Source: Pseudomonas cavernicola
GTDB lineage: Bacteria > Pseudomonadota > Gammaproteobacteria > Pseudomonadales > Pseudomonadaceae
Reading direction: 5' to 3'
NCBI RefSeq assembly: GCF_003596405.1
Contig: NZ_QYUR01000002.1
Location: 760,501-824,500, forward strand
Length of the DNA: 64,000 bases
Under the pieces are notes generated by a model. The model was not told where the DNA came from and made no database searches. It saw only the letters and a list, made by a program, of their open reading frames with translations. Positions within the stretch are counted from its first letter, which is position 1. Each line of letters begins with the position of its first letter. Shown piece by piece: positions 11,523 through 21,500 of the stretch. A program made the position numbers and the translations under genes.

Positions 11523-12098
11523 TTACGTGCGCACGCCTTCGAACGAGAAGATCAACTCGACTTCCTGGGACGCCGGGCCAAGGTCCTTCTGAATCGCGAA
11601 GTCCTTCAGATTGAGCGTGGTCGAACCCTCGAAACCCGCGCGGTAGCCGCCCCATGGATCATCACCCTGGCCGATCAGCTTGGCTTTGATTACCACCGGC
11701 TTGGTCACGCCATTCAAGGTCAAGTTGCCGGCGATATCGGCAGTGTCGGTACCGGTCGACTTCACCGCGGTGGAGACGAAGGTTGCCTGCGGATTCTTGC
11801 CGACGTTGAGGAAGTCCTTACTGCGAATGTGCTTGTCGCGCTCAGCGTGGTTGGTATCGACGCTGGCGGTGTTCATCGTCACCTGAACCTTGCTCGCTTC
11901 CGGGTTCTTTTCATCGAAGCTGAAGCTGCCATCGAAGTCTTTGAACGTGCCGTACAGCCAGCTGTAGCCCAAATGGCTGATCTTGAAGTTAACGAAGGCA
12001 TGCTGACCGTTCTTGTCGATAACGTAGTCAGTCGCCATCGCCTGGCCAGCGCTCAGCAGCGCAGTACCGAGGGCCAGGGCAGCCAGGGTTTTCTTCAT
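11523..12098 (-). CDS. YceI-family periplasmic protein
   Basis: A 191-residue protein with a cleavable signal peptide ([22 protein letters not shown]) and the lipocalin-like YceI domain: [20 protein letters not shown] near the start, [20 protein letters not shown] in the middle, and [12 protein letters not shown]. YceI proteins bind isoprenoid-type lipids in a beta-barrel. It resembles the remembered PasP (PA0423) of P. aeruginosa. An in-frame ATG six codons upstream (12116) has its own AAGGA, so either start is possible. It lies 32 bases downstream of the cytochrome b561 gene, a common pairing. Confidence 0.92.
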   Translation of the reverse strand: MKKTLAALALGTALLSAGQAMATDYVIDKNGQHAFVNFKISHLGYSWLYGTFKDFDGSFSFDEKNPEASKVQVTMNTASVDTNHAERDKHIRSKDFLNVGKNPQATFVSTAVKSTGTDTADIAGNLTLNGVTKPVVIKAKLIGQGDDPWGGYRAGFEGSTTLNLKDFAIQKDLGPASQEVELIFSFEGVRT

Positions 12099-12148
12099 CG
12101 TGAGGCTCTTCAACATTGCGATTGTCCTTGTGCAGTTGAGGGTTAGGG

Positions 12149-12703
12149 TTAATTCGTGCGACGCCCGAGCATGCGTGTCAGGGTGGCATCGCGGTCAATA
12201 AAGTGGTGTTTCAGTGCAGCTAAAGCGTGAAAACCGGCAAAGATCACCACGCCCCACGCCAGATACTCATGCACCAAGCCCGCAACATCTTCCTGATCGG
12301 GGATGCTGGTGATGGATGCAGGGACTTCAAACAGGCCAAACACCTCGATGCTCTGGCCGTCAGCGGTGGAGATCAAATAGCCGGAAACCATCAAGGCAAA
12401 CAGCCCCAGGTACAGCAGGCTGTGGCCCACTTTGGCGCCCAAGCGGGTCATCGCGCCGTAACTGCCCAGGACTGGCGGTGGCGGGCTGACCAAGCGCCAG
12501 AGCGCGCGCAGCAGCATGACCGCGAACAGGGTCAGGCCAAGGCTTTTGTGCAGCGCCGGTGCGGTGTGATTCCAGGAGCTGTAGTAATCCAGCCCAACCA
12601 TCCACAGGCCCAGCCCGAACAGCCCGAAGACCGCCAGCGCGATACCCCAGTGCAGCAGGATGCTGACCAGACCATAGCGGGAGGAGGAGTTGCGCCACTG
12701 CAT
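12149..12703 (-). CDS. cytochrome b561 family membrane protein
   Basis: A 184-residue integral membrane protein with four hydrophobic spans and histidines placed to hold b-type haem ([12 protein letters not shown] near the N-terminus, [43 protein letters not shown] near the C-terminus). This is the YceJ/CybB group of diheme quinol oxidoreductases. It is the first gene of a two-gene unit with yceI. Its upstream region has an 8-bp inverted repeat that may be an operator. The physiological acceptor is unknown. Confidence 0.93.
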   Translation of the reverse strand: MQWRNSSSRYGLVSILLHWGIALAVFGLFGLGLWMVGLDYYSSWNHTAPALHKSLGLTLFAVMLLRALWRLVSPPPPVLGSYGAMTRLGAKVGHSLLYLGLFALMVSGYLISTADGQSIEVFGLFEVPASITSIPDQEDVAGLVHEYLAWGVVIFAGFHALAALKHHFIDRDATLTRMLGRRTN

Positions 12704-12746
12704 GAAGATAATTCCGTAAAAAACGAGGGAACAAGACTAGCGGCAA

Positions 12747-12802
12747 ATCAATCGATTTAAAGCGGAAAATCTTGCTTTGAAATATCGAGAAATACGATTG
12801 AT
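12747..12802. promoter_or_regulatory. candidate operator dyad upstream of the cytochrome b561 gene
   Basis: ATCAATCG (12747-12754) and CGATTGAT (12795-12802) are exact reverse complements in an AT-rich patch 44-99 bases ahead of the cytochrome b561 start, within otherwise GC-rich DNA. The half-sites are 40 bases apart, which suits a looping or multimeric regulator. No regulator is named. Confidence 0.35.
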
Positions 12803-12893
12803 ATGCCGAATCTAGCGAAGCCTGAATTAGTGCGACACTGCTGCGGGAAGTTCAGTGGCCGGCACCCGAACGGCACCAGAGCGGGGATAAGCG

Positions 12894-12928
12894 GCGCCAG
12901 GCGTGACCGCTACGGCCACGCCTGGCGC
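12894..12928 (-). terminator. strong stem-loop after the amine oxidase gene
   Basis: GCGCCAGGCGTG (12894-12905) pairs perfectly with CACGCCTGGCGC (12917-12928), forming a 12-bp stem right after the minus-strand oxidase stop codon. It lacks a T tract, so it may stabilise the transcript end rather than terminate on its own. Confidence 0.55.
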
Positions 12929-12932
12929 GATT

Positions 12933-14414
12933 TCAATCGAACAGGCGCGAGAAAAAACCCGGCTTATCATCGGCCGCCTTAACTTTGCTCGACCCAGCAG
13001 AGGCCGCCGTAACCATTGGTTTGCTCGGCTCGACCGTCTTGCCGGCCAGCAAGTCTTGCACCTGCAGCGCCGCCCGCTGGCCGCTGCGCAAGGCGCCCTC
13101 CAGCGTGCCCGGGTATAGCGCATCGGTGTGTTCGCCAGCGAAGGCGAGCCGCTGCAACGGCTTCTCCCACAAGCGCCAATGGCGGCTGATCTGCCCCGGG
13201 CCAAACGCTAGATAAGCACCACCGGTAGCCGGATCGGTGCTGTAACGACGAATCTCATAGCCGGTATAAGCGCCCCGCGCCTTCGGATAGAACTTGTGCA
13301 GGCGGATCAACACCTGGTCGACCATCTGCTTGTCGCCAAACGCCTGCAACAACCGCGCATTGTCACCGGACAGGTTGATCACTACGTTGGCGCCGCCCTT
13401 CAAGGCCGGCTCGATCCACAACATGCCCAGACCCTGATCGCTGTAGATCTCACCCGAGAGGCGCGCCTTGCTATCCCACACCGGAGTCTTGAACTTCAGC
13501 ATGATCTGGTCGCGCCAGCCGTAGTTGGTGCTCTTCAACGCCGCCAGATGCGCGGCGTCCAAGGCCGGCGTCTGCTGAATCTGTCCCAAGGCGCGCAACG
13601 GTACCGCCAGCACCACGTAATCGGCGCTGTAACCAACCGAGCCAACCTTGACGACCACACCATCCTTGCCCTGGCTAATGGCCGAAACCCGAGCGTTGGT
13701 CTTGATGGTTTTCAACTGTTTGACGAAGGCCTGCGCCAGCACCTGGCTGCCGCCCGGCAGACGTGCGGCACGCAGATCGCGGTCATCGACGCCGCGATAC
13801 ACCCGGGTTTGTTGCGCCAGATACAGCAGCGACAAACGCGAAGGCTCGTCATAGCGCGTGCGAATCCGCTGATTCACCAGCAAGCGCGCGGTGCTTGGCA
13901 ATTCCAGTTTGTCCAACCACTTGGCCACGGTGATCTGATCGAGGGCGAACAGCGTGCTGTTGGCCGCAGGGTTTTGCGGGTCGCTGATGGAGGCGGCCAA
14001 CTCGTCGAGGGTCTTGTCGAAGCGTTTCAGCGCGTCGGCAGTCGCCGGTTGTTTTTGCGCCAGTTCGGCGGCCGTGAAGTACTGGCCATCGATCAGGTAA
14101 CTCGGCGTGCGCACAAACTCCGGGGCATCCAGCGTTTTCAACTTGAAGCTATCGAGGTAAGCATTCAGCACCGGTTGCGCTTTTTTGTTGCCGATCCACT
14201 CGCTGGTGGCCAGGCCTGAACGCCCACCGAGACTTGGCTTGGCTTCCAGCACCGTCACCTGCCAGCCCTTTTGCTGCAGCTCATAGGCGGCAGCCAGGCC
14301 CGCAAGGCCACCACCCACCACGATGGCACTGGGTTGCTTGTCCTTACCCAGCGCGACCACGCTGAACAACCCCATTGTGATCAGCGCCAGCGCGCGCAAC
14401 CCAGTCAGCAACAT
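12933..14414 (-). CDS. FAD-dependent amine oxidase
   Basis: A 493-residue flavoprotein of the monoamine oxidase/phytoene desaturase group. An N-terminal hydrophobic segment (residues ~3-23) is probably a signal or anchor. It is followed at once by the dinucleotide-binding motif VVGGGLAGLAAAYEL, a ~24-residue linker ending in EAKPSLGGRSG, and the C-terminal FAD motif FAGEHTDALYPGTLEGALRSG. The substrate cannot be told from sequence; export would place it in the periplasm. It is divergent from bioA and stands alone on its strand. Confidence 0.85.
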   Translation of the reverse strand: MLLTGLRALALITMGLFSVVALGKDKQPSAIVVGGGLAGLAAAYELQQKGWQVTVLEAKPSLGGRSGLATSEWIGNKKAQPVLNAYLDSFKLKTLDAPEFVRTPSYLIDGQYFTAAELAQKQPATADALKRFDKTLDELAASISDPQNPAANSTLFALDQITVAKWLDKLELPSTARLLVNQRIRTRYDEPSRLSLLYLAQQTRVYRGVDDRDLRAARLPGGSQVLAQAFVKQLKTIKTNARVSAISQGKDGVVVKVGSVGYSADYVVLAVPLRALGQIQQTPALDAAHLAALKSTNYGWRDQIMLKFKTPVWDSKARLSGEIYSDQGLGMLWIEPALKGGANVVINLSGDNARLLQAFGDKQMVDQVLIRLHKFYPKARGAYTGYEIRRYSTDPATGGAYLAFGPGQISRHWRLWEKPLQRLAFAGEHTDALYPGTLEGALRSGQRAALQVQDLLAGKTVEPSKPMVTAASAGSSKVKAADDKPGFFSRLFD

Positions 14415-14666
14415 TCCCTACCCCCAAACACGCCAAGAAACCGCTCTGCGACAGCAGAACGGCCTTCAATGCCGCGCAGGATACGCCTGCATCCGAGGGT
14501 GGGCCAGACGTGCCCGTCGGACATCTGCAAGCGCGCAAAAGACAATCCGGGTTGTCCAGCGACCGGGCATTGCATAGGCTTGCGCAACTGTTTGTCGGGC
14601 GCCTGTGCCGCCCTTGAGTTCAAGCGTCGTCTGCTGGACTAAGTCTGAGTTCCGAGGAGTGTTGAA

Positions 14667-16070
14667 ATGGGCCTGAATGATCAGTGGATGCAGCGCGACC
14701 TTGCCGTGCTCTGGCATCCCTGCACCCAGATGAAAGACCACGAACAGCTGCCATTGGTACCGATCAAACGCGGCGAAGGGGTGTGGCTGGAGGACTTCGA
14801 GGGCAAGCGTTACCTGGACGCGGTCAGCTCCTGGTGGGTCAATGTGTTCGGCCACGCCAACCCGCGGATCAACCAACGGATCAAGGATCAGGTCGACCAA
14901 CTGGAGCATGTGATCCTCGCGGGTTTCAGCCACCAGCCGGTGATCGAGCTGTCCGAGCGCTTGGTCAAGCTCACCCCGGAAGGCCTGACCCGCTGCTTCT
15001 ACGCCGACAACGGCTCTTCGTGCATCGAAGTCGCGCTGAAGATGAGCTTCCACTACTGGCTCAACCGCGGGATGCCGGCGAAGAAACGCTTCGTCACCCT
15101 GAGCAACAGCTACCACGGCGAAACCATTGCGGCGATGTCGGTCGGCGATGTCGCGTTGTTCACCGAAACCTACAAGGCGCTGCTGCTCGACACCATCAAA
15201 GTACCGAGCCCGGACTGCTATCTGCGCCCGGAAGGGGTGAGCTGGGAGGAACACTCGCGGCTCATGTTCGCGCACATGGAGCAGACCCTCGCCGAGCATC
15301 ACCAGGACGTCGCCGCCGTCATCATCGAGCCGCTGATCCAGGGCGCCGGCGGTATGCGCATGTACCACCCGGTCTACCTCAAGCTGCTGCGCGAAGCCTG
15401 CGACCGTTATGGCGTACACCTGATTCACGACGAAATCGCCGTCGGCTTCGGTCGCACCGGGACGATGTTCGCCTGTGAACAGGCCGGCATCCGCCCGGAC
15501 TTCCTCTGCCTGTCCAAGGCCCTCACCGGTGGCTACTTGCCGCTGGCCGCCTGCCTGACCACCGACGATGTCTACAACGCCTTCTACGACGACTACCCGA
15601 CCCTGCGGGCCTTCCTCCATTCGCACAGTTACACCGGCAACCCGCTGGCCTGTGCGGCAGCGCTAGCAACCCTGGATATCTTCGAACAGGACAACGTCAT
15701 CGAGAGTAACCGGGCGCTAGCCACACGGATGGCCAAGGCCACCGCGCATCTGGTCGATCACCCGAACGTCGCCGAAGTCCGTCAGACCGGCATGGTCCTG
15801 GCCATCGAGATGGTGCAGGACAAGGCCAGCAAGACCCCTTATCCCTGGCAGGAACGGCGCGGTCTCAAGGTCTTCCAGCACGCCCTGGAGCGTGGTGCGT
15901 TACTGCGCCCGCTGGGCAGCGTGGTGTATTTCCTGCCGCCGTATGTGATCACCCCGGAGCAGATCGACTTCCTCGCCGAGGTCGCCAGCGAAGGTATCGA
16001 CATCGCCACCCGCAGCAGCATCACAGTGCCGGTCAGCGGTCGCTATCCCAATTTCAGAGATCCGGGTTAA
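14667..16070 (+). CDS. bioA: adenosylmethionine-8-amino-7-oxononanoate aminotransferase
   Basis: BioA transfers the amino group of SAM to 7-keto-8-aminopelargonate in biotin synthesis, using PLP. The 467-residue protein has LWHPCTQMKDHE and AVSSWWVNVFGHANPRIN near the N-terminus, the HDEIAVGFGRTGTMFA cofactor aspartate motif and CLSKALTGGYLPLAA with the Schiff-base lysine. A GAGGAG sequence ahead of the ATG supports the start. It is alone here, not in a bio operon, as usual in Pseudomonas. A palindromic repeat follows. Confidence 0.96.
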   Translation: MGLNDQWMQRDLAVLWHPCTQMKDHEQLPLVPIKRGEGVWLEDFEGKRYLDAVSSWWVNVFGHANPRINQRIKDQVDQLEHVILAGFSHQPVIELSERLVKLTPEGLTRCFYADNGSSCIEVALKMSFHYWLNRGMPAKKRFVTLSNSYHGETIAAMSVGDVALFTETYKALLLDTIKVPSPDCYLRPEGVSWEEHSRLMFAHMEQTLAEHHQDVAAVIIEPLIQGAGGMRMYHPVYLKLLREACDRYGVHLIHDEIAVGFGRTGTMFACEQAGIRPDFLCLSKALTGGYLPLAACLTTDDVYNAFYDDYPTLRAFLHSHSYTGNPLACAAALATLDIFEQDNVIESNRALATRMAKATAHLVDHPNVAEVRQTGMVLAIEMVQDKASKTPYPWQERRGLKVFQHALERGALLRPLGSVVYFLPPYVITPEQIDFLAEVASEGIDIATRSSITVPVSGRYPNFRDPG

Positions 16071-16081
16071 CCGCGACCATG

Positions 16082-16168
16082 CGTAGGCTGGGTAGAGCGT
16101 AGCGAAACCCAGCGCCACCACAGCCACCTCGCTGGGTTTCGCCAAAAAACGGCTCTACCCAGCCTACG
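16082..16168. repeat. GTAGG-bounded double-hairpin repeat, copy 2
   Basis: CGTAGGCTGGGTAGAGC at the left and GCTCTACCCAGCCTACG at the right are exact reverse complements enclosing an inner CCCAGC/GCTGGG pairing. It follows the bioA stop codon. The layout is the same as at 8155-8229, with different inner sequence. Confidence 0.75.
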
Positions 16169-16199
16169 AGTCTACGAGCCAGGAATCCGTCTTAAACTT

Positions 16200-16919
16200 A
16201 TGCGCCTTTCCCGTTTCTTTATCGATGCCCCTTTAAACCTCGGCGAACACGAGCTGCCGGAGGCCCAGGCGCACTACATCGGTCGTGTGCTGCGCATGAG
16301 CGAAGGCGCAGCCGTCCAGTTGTTCGATGGTTCCGGCACGGAATTTCTCGGCGAACTGATCGAGGTCGGCAAAAAGCGCGTGCGCGTCAGCCTTACCGAA
16401 AGCATGGCCGGCCAACCGGAGTCGACTCTACAGGTGCATCTCGGCCAGGGTCTGTCACGCGGTGAGCGGATGGACTGGGCGATCCAGAAAGCCACCGAAC
16501 TGGGAGTCGCGCAAATCACCCCAATCGTCAGCGAGCGCTGCGAAGTGCGCCTGAAAGACGAGCGTGCCGACAAACGCATGGCCCACTGGCGCCAGGTGGC
16601 GATCAGCGCCTGTGAGCAGTGTGGGCGCTCGCAGGTGCCGCTGATTCATCCGCCGCTCAGCCTCGCGGAGTGGCTCGAGCAAACCCACGCCGAGTTGAAA
16701 CTGGTGCTCCATCCGGTCGCCGAACCGCTGGCCAGCCATGCCAAACCCAGCACATTGGCCTTTCTAATCGGCCCGGAAGGCGGCCTCTCCGACGCGGAAG
16801 TAGCCCAGGCTCAACATGCGGGCTTCCACTCCGCCCGCTTTGGCCCGCGGGTACTGCGCACGGAAACGGCACCAGTGGTGGCGTTAGCCGTCGCTCAGCA
16901 ACTCTGGGGTGACTTGTAA
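16200..16919 (+). CDS. rsmE: 16S rRNA (uracil1498-N3)-methyltransferase
   Basis: RsmE methylates U1498 of 16S rRNA with SAM. The 239-residue protein has an N-terminal PUA-like region (MRLSRFFIDAPL, HYIGRVLRMSEGAAVQLFDG) and the C-terminal SPOUT knot (LIGPEGGLSDAEV, then FGPRVLRTETAPVVAL). The basic segment SRGERMDWAIQKATELGV is family-typical. Length is normal. It starts 130 bases after bioA, past a palindromic repeat, and converges with chpC. Confidence 0.96.
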   Translation: MRLSRFFIDAPLNLGEHELPEAQAHYIGRVLRMSEGAAVQLFDGSGTEFLGELIEVGKKRVRVSLTESMAGQPESTLQVHLGQGLSRGERMDWAIQKATELGVAQITPIVSERCEVRLKDERADKRMAHWRQVAISACEQCGRSQVPLIHPPLSLAEWLEQTHAELKLVLHPVAEPLASHAKPSTLAFLIGPEGGLSDAEVAQAQHAGFHSARFGPRVLRTETAPVVALAVAQQLWGDL

Positions 16920-17035
16920 GGTGGGTTAGGCCGATAGGCCGTAACCCACCAACCCGGCCGGCCGCTTGGCCAGGCAACTCGGGCACCTACACTGGACGGT
17001 GGGTTACGCCGCGATGCGGCTAACCCACCCTACGC
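16919..17035. repeat. GTGGGTTA hairpin repeat between convergent genes, copy 3
   Basis: Two hairpins, each with GGTGGGTTA and TAACCCACC arms, stand at 16920-16951 and about 17000-17030, the second ending in CCTACG. They fill the gap between convergent rsmE and chpC, where they probably end transcription from both sides. Confidence 0.7.
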
Positions 17036-17049
17036 CTGCAGCCACTTTC

Positions 17050-17520
17050 CTAGATCAAGCCGGCATCCGCCAGCATCTGCTCCAGCGCGAGCAGATCTGG
17101 AATCTTCGCCACCTCCTCGCCGAAGCTGACTGCATCCAATTCCAGCGGTGCCAGCGGCGCATTCGCGCGCGCCAACTCCGCGCCGACCTTGAGCGAGCGT
17201 GGAATTCCCTGCACCAGCAGAGCAAGGAATTTCACTTTAGGCCGACCACCCAAGGCGTTGATCACCGCCACCCGCGCACCTGGGCGGATATGTGGCTGGC
17301 CATCGGAAGCCGCCTCGAAGGACAGCAGCGGCAGACTCAGATCACGCCAGGCCATCTGCCCCAAGAACCAGGCCGGCATGCCCGGGGTCACTTGCGGAGC
17401 ACGATAAGGAATCAGCTCGGCCACAGCCACGTTCGGCAGCAGCAAGGTGCGGTCGACCAACGGCACCAGTAGCCCGGTCAGGCTGGTCATGCTATTGGGG
17501 GTCGTTACAGCTTGGCTCAT
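17050..17520 (-). CDS. chpC: CheW-like adaptor ChpC
   Basis: A 156-residue CheW-domain protein with no other domain (TGLLVPLVDRTLLLPNVAVAEL at the start, PAWFLGQMAWRDLSLPLLSFE in the middle). ChpC is thought to link additional chemoreceptors to the ChpA kinase. It starts at MSQAVTTPNSM; the frame upstream overlaps chpB and has no family match. It is the last gene of the pil-chp operon here, with a 31-base gap from chpB. Confidence 0.9.
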   Translation of the reverse strand: MSQAVTTPNSMTSLTGLLVPLVDRTLLLPNVAVAELIPYRAPQVTPGMPAWFLGQMAWRDLSLPLLSFEAASDGQPHIRPGARVAVINALGGRPKVKFLALLVQGIPRSLKVGAELARANAPLAPLELDAVSFGEEVAKIPDLLALEQMLADAGLI

Positions 17521-17551
17521 CGGAATGTCCTGTACGCGGCAACGCGCGGCC

Positions 17552-18571
17552 TCAGCCGCACTGCGCCGCCAAATGATTAACCAGCGTCTCCGCCAACTCG
17601 CGCGGGTCGCCACTGTAGGCGCTATAGCCGCCTTCGCGCAGGCTATCCGGCATGCTTGGGCAGACGCAGCTGTCCGCGCGCTGGGTCCAGATCTCGCCGC
17701 CCTGGCGGCGCACATAGGCCGCCGCGGCGCTGCCGTCGCTGCCCATGCCGCTGAAGGCGATCACCCCGCACTGGGCACCGAAGTGCTGCGCCAGGTTGAG
17801 CATCATCTGGTCGATGGACGGGCTGTAGGGTTCCGGCCAGCCACGTTGGGCGATCTGCATGCTGCCGCCTTCGGCAAACCCGAGTTCGTGCACAATTGGT
17901 GCGACCACCACTTCGCCACAACGCACCGCATCCCCTTGCCTGGCCGGATTCACATGCCATTGGCTATGCCGGCCGACCGCTTGCGGCAACGCTGTTTCGA
18001 AGCTGGCATCGATATGCTGGGCATAAATGAAGCCGATCGGCAGTCCCCCCGGCAGAGCATCGAGGAAGGCTTTAACCGCGGCAGGGCCACCCAACGAGGC
18101 CGCCAACAGCCACACTTGCCGAGCTGGCGCGCCGGCCACCAGCGGCGTGTCCGCCAGCGCGCGCGGCAGTTCCAGGCGCGCGGGCCGCTGAGCCTCGTCG
18201 AGCAGCGCTTGCAGAGTTGGACCGACCGCCTGCGCCGGATCACCGACCAGCCGCTTGAGTTTGCCGACCAGGCGGCGCTCCCAACGCGGGTAATGCTCGG
18301 AATGCCGTTCTGGCGCATGCCCCTCGCCAAACAACACCGGAGCACTGGCGTATTCAAGCAGGCTATCGACCAACGGCGAGTCTTCCGACTGCGCCAAATC
18401 GACCAGCCACAGATCAGCCTCACAGGCGGCCAACGCCTCTGCATCGAGGCGCGCCGGGTCACTGTTCAGCACTACGTTATAGCCGTTACCCGCCAACGCC
18501 TGCTGCAGCACATGGCGTTGCAGCGAGGTATCGGCAAGCACGGCGATGCGAGCGGCAGTTTTTTCAGTCAT
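17552..18571 (-). CDS. chpB: CheB-type protein methylesterase ChpB
   Basis: ChpB removes methyl groups from receptor glutamates, opposing PilK. Residues 150-339 are the CheB esterase domain with the catalytic triad Ser159 (LLAASLGG), His186 (YAQHIDAS) and Asp279 (FSGMGSDG). Residues 1-120 resemble a degenerate receiver: the paired acidic residues are reduced to one (Asp14), while an Asp at residue 58 remains. The start codon overlaps the chpA stop by four bases, showing translational coupling. Confidence 0.94.
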   Translation of the reverse strand: MTEKTAARIAVLADTSLQRHVLQQALAGNGYNVVLNSDPARLDAEALAACEADLWLVDLAQSEDSPLVDSLLEYASAPVLFGEGHAPERHSEHYPRWERRLVGKLKRLVGDPAQAVGPTLQALLDEAQRPARLELPRALADTPLVAGAPARQVWLLAASLGGPAAVKAFLDALPGGLPIGFIYAQHIDASFETALPQAVGRHSQWHVNPARQGDAVRCGEVVVAPIVHELGFAEGGSMQIAQRGWPEPYSPSIDQMMLNLAQHFGAQCGVIAFSGMGSDGSAAAAYVRRQGGEIWTQRADSCVCPSMPDSLREGGYSAYSGDPRELAETLVNHLAAQCG

Positions 18572-21500
18572 ATCCGTTTGACCAGTTGCGCAATGGTTTC
18601 GAGCAGCAAGGACTCTTGGTAGGGCTTGCCAAGGTAGTCGTTGACGCCGATGTTGAACGCCCGTTCACGGTGTTTCTCACCGGTACGCGAGGTAATCATG
18701 ATGATCGGCAGGTCCTTCAGGCGCTCATCGTGGCGCACCAGAGTCGCCACTTCAAAACCATCCATGCGTGGCATTTCAATGTCCAGCAGCATGATATCGG
18801 GCTTGTGCTCTTGCAGCAGGGAGATCGCGTCGACCCCATCCTTGGCGGTCAGCACATTCATGCCGTTACGCTCCAATAGGCGGCTGGTGACCTTGCGCAC
18901 GGTGACAGAGTCGTCCACCACCATCACCAGCGTCGGCCGCTCGACTTCGAGCTCCGCAGGCAAGGCGGTACGGTGCGCGGTGCGCGGCAGCAATTGAGTG
19001 AGCAGGTGGGCATGCAGCACCCGGATAGTCGCCAACAGATCGAGAATCACCACCACTCGACCGTCACCGAGGATGGTCGCCCCGGAGATACCATGCACTC
19101 CGGCGAACTGCGGGCCGAGGCTCTTCACCACGATTTCACGTGAGCCGGCCAGGGAATCCACCTGCACCGCCACCGCATGCTCGCTGGAACGCACCAGAAT
19201 CACCGGCAACGGCAGACTCTGGCCGACCAGCTTCGGCTGCTGGCCGTTGTTCAACAGATCGCCGAGGTAGCGCAGTTCATAGGCCTGCCCGGCGTACTCG
19301 AAGCGCGGCGCATCCGGCTGATAGTAAGCCTCCAGCTCGTAAGGCGAGACCCGCACGATACCTTCGATAGTATTCAACGGAATGGCGTAAAGGTCTTCGC
19401 CAGACAGCACCATCAGCGCACGGTTGACCGACACGGTGAACGGCAGGCGAATCCGGAATGTGGTGCCCACTCCCAGGGTCGAGTCGATGCTCATGGAGCC
19501 GCCGAGCTGCTTCACCTCGGAGTGGACCACGTCCATGCCGACGCCACGCCCGGAAATCTGCGTGACCTTCTCGGCGGTGGAGAAGCCCGCTTCCAGGATG
19601 AATTGCAGAATCTCGTGATCGGTAAGATCGGAGTCGGCATCCATCATGCCGCGTTCGATGGCCTTGCGGCGCACCGCATCAAGCTTGATACCGCCGCCGT
19701 CGTCAGCGAGAGTCAGGACAATATCGCCACCCTCGCGGCCGAGGCTCAGGCGGATGCTGCCCTGCTCCGCTTTGCCGGCGGCGCGGCGCAGTTCAGCCGA
19801 CTCAATCCCGTGGTCGACGGCATTGCGCAGCATGTGCTCCAGCGGGGCGACGATGCGCTCCAGCACCGTACGGTCCATCTCACCGTCGGCATTGCCGACG
19901 ACAAACTCGACCTGCTTGCCTAGCTCGCTCGCCACCTGCCGGACGATGCGGCGCAAGCGCGGCACCAGCCGATCGAAGGGCACCATGCGCGTACGCATCA
20001 GGCCTTCCTGCAGTTCGGTGTTGACCCGCGCCTGTTGCAGCAGCAGGGTTTCCGCGTCGCGATTACGCGCTGCCAAGGTCTCTTTCAGTTCGAGCAAGTC
20101 GGATGCCGACTCGAACAGCGCGCGCGAGAGCTGCTGCAGCTGCGAGTGCCGGTCCATCTCCAACGGGTCGAAGTCTTCGTAGCCGACGCGTTCGGCCTCC
20201 GCTTGATAGCGGCTGATGATCTGCGACTGAGTTTCGATATCCAGCCGGCGCAATTGATCACGCACCCGGTCGATGGTGGCTTCCATTTCGCTGAGGGTGA
20301 AACCAAAGTCGCTGACCTGCTGCTCGACGCGACCGCGGAAGATCGAGGTCTCCCCCGCCAAGTTAACCAGGCCCTCCAGCAGCTCTGCCGGCACCTTGAC
20401 CAACTCCTGCGGGGCGCGTCGGGATGCCGCCTCCAGCGCAGCCTCCTTAGCACGCTGGACGAACGGTAAGACCTTTGCCGCCAGCGGCACCGCCGGCAGC
20501 TCGCTGGCCGCCACGATCGGGCTGCTCAATGTGTGGGCTGGTGGTGGGCTGGGTATCGGTGTAACCGGCTCGGGCTGGGCCTCCACTGTCGATTCATCGA
20601 CAAGATCCGCCGCCAGGCTCTCATTGAGGCGCTCGCGCAATTGATCGAGCCCGCGCTGCAGGCCTTCGAAACCGGACTGAACATCGAGGAACAGACTCTC
20701 TGGCCAAGGTGCGCCTTGCTGCTGCGCCTCGGTCAGGTGCTGCTCCAGGTCATGGGTCAAATCGCCGAGGCTTTTCTGCCCAGCCAGCCGTGCGCCACCT
20801 TTCAAGGTGTGCAAAATGCGCAGCATGTCGTCGATGGCAGCGCCATCGTCACGCTGTTTTTCCCAGCGACCAATGGCGCTTTCCATGGCCTCCAGCAGGT
20901 CGTCGCCCTCCTCGAGGAAGATGTCGAGAATCTCTGCCTCGGCATCGTCAGCATGCGCGTCGACAGCGGCCTTCAGGTGCACGCTGGACGGTATGCTCAG
21001 TTGCTCATCCGGATTGGCGCGAAAACGCCGGATAGTCTCGATCAGCGCCTCGCCGCTCGGCACCGCACGCTGAGCACGCACCGCTTCGAGCATTTCGGCG
21101 AGCCGGTCATGGCAGGCCTGGAGCAGGCTAAAGAGCCCAGCACTGGCGCGCAAACGGCCATCGCCAAGCCCCTCGTAGAGGAACTCCAATTCATGCGCAA
21201 GGTCGCCGATCTCACGGATTTCAGCCATCCGCGCACCACCCTTGAGGGTGTGTAGATCGCGCTGCAGGGACTCGACCTCAAGGGTGTTATCGGGGTCTTC
21301 CTTCCAGCGCTGCAGGGCCGCGCTGGAGCTATCGATGATGTCGAAACCTTCCTCCAGGAAAATTTCCACCAACTCGGGATCGCGCTCATCATCGAAAGCC
21401 GACGCAGCTGACGCGGCGAAGGCTTGCGGCTCGCTCGACTCAAGCGGCTCGGCTGTCTCTACTTCTGCTAGAGCACTTAGCTCAAGTGGCTCATCCGACG

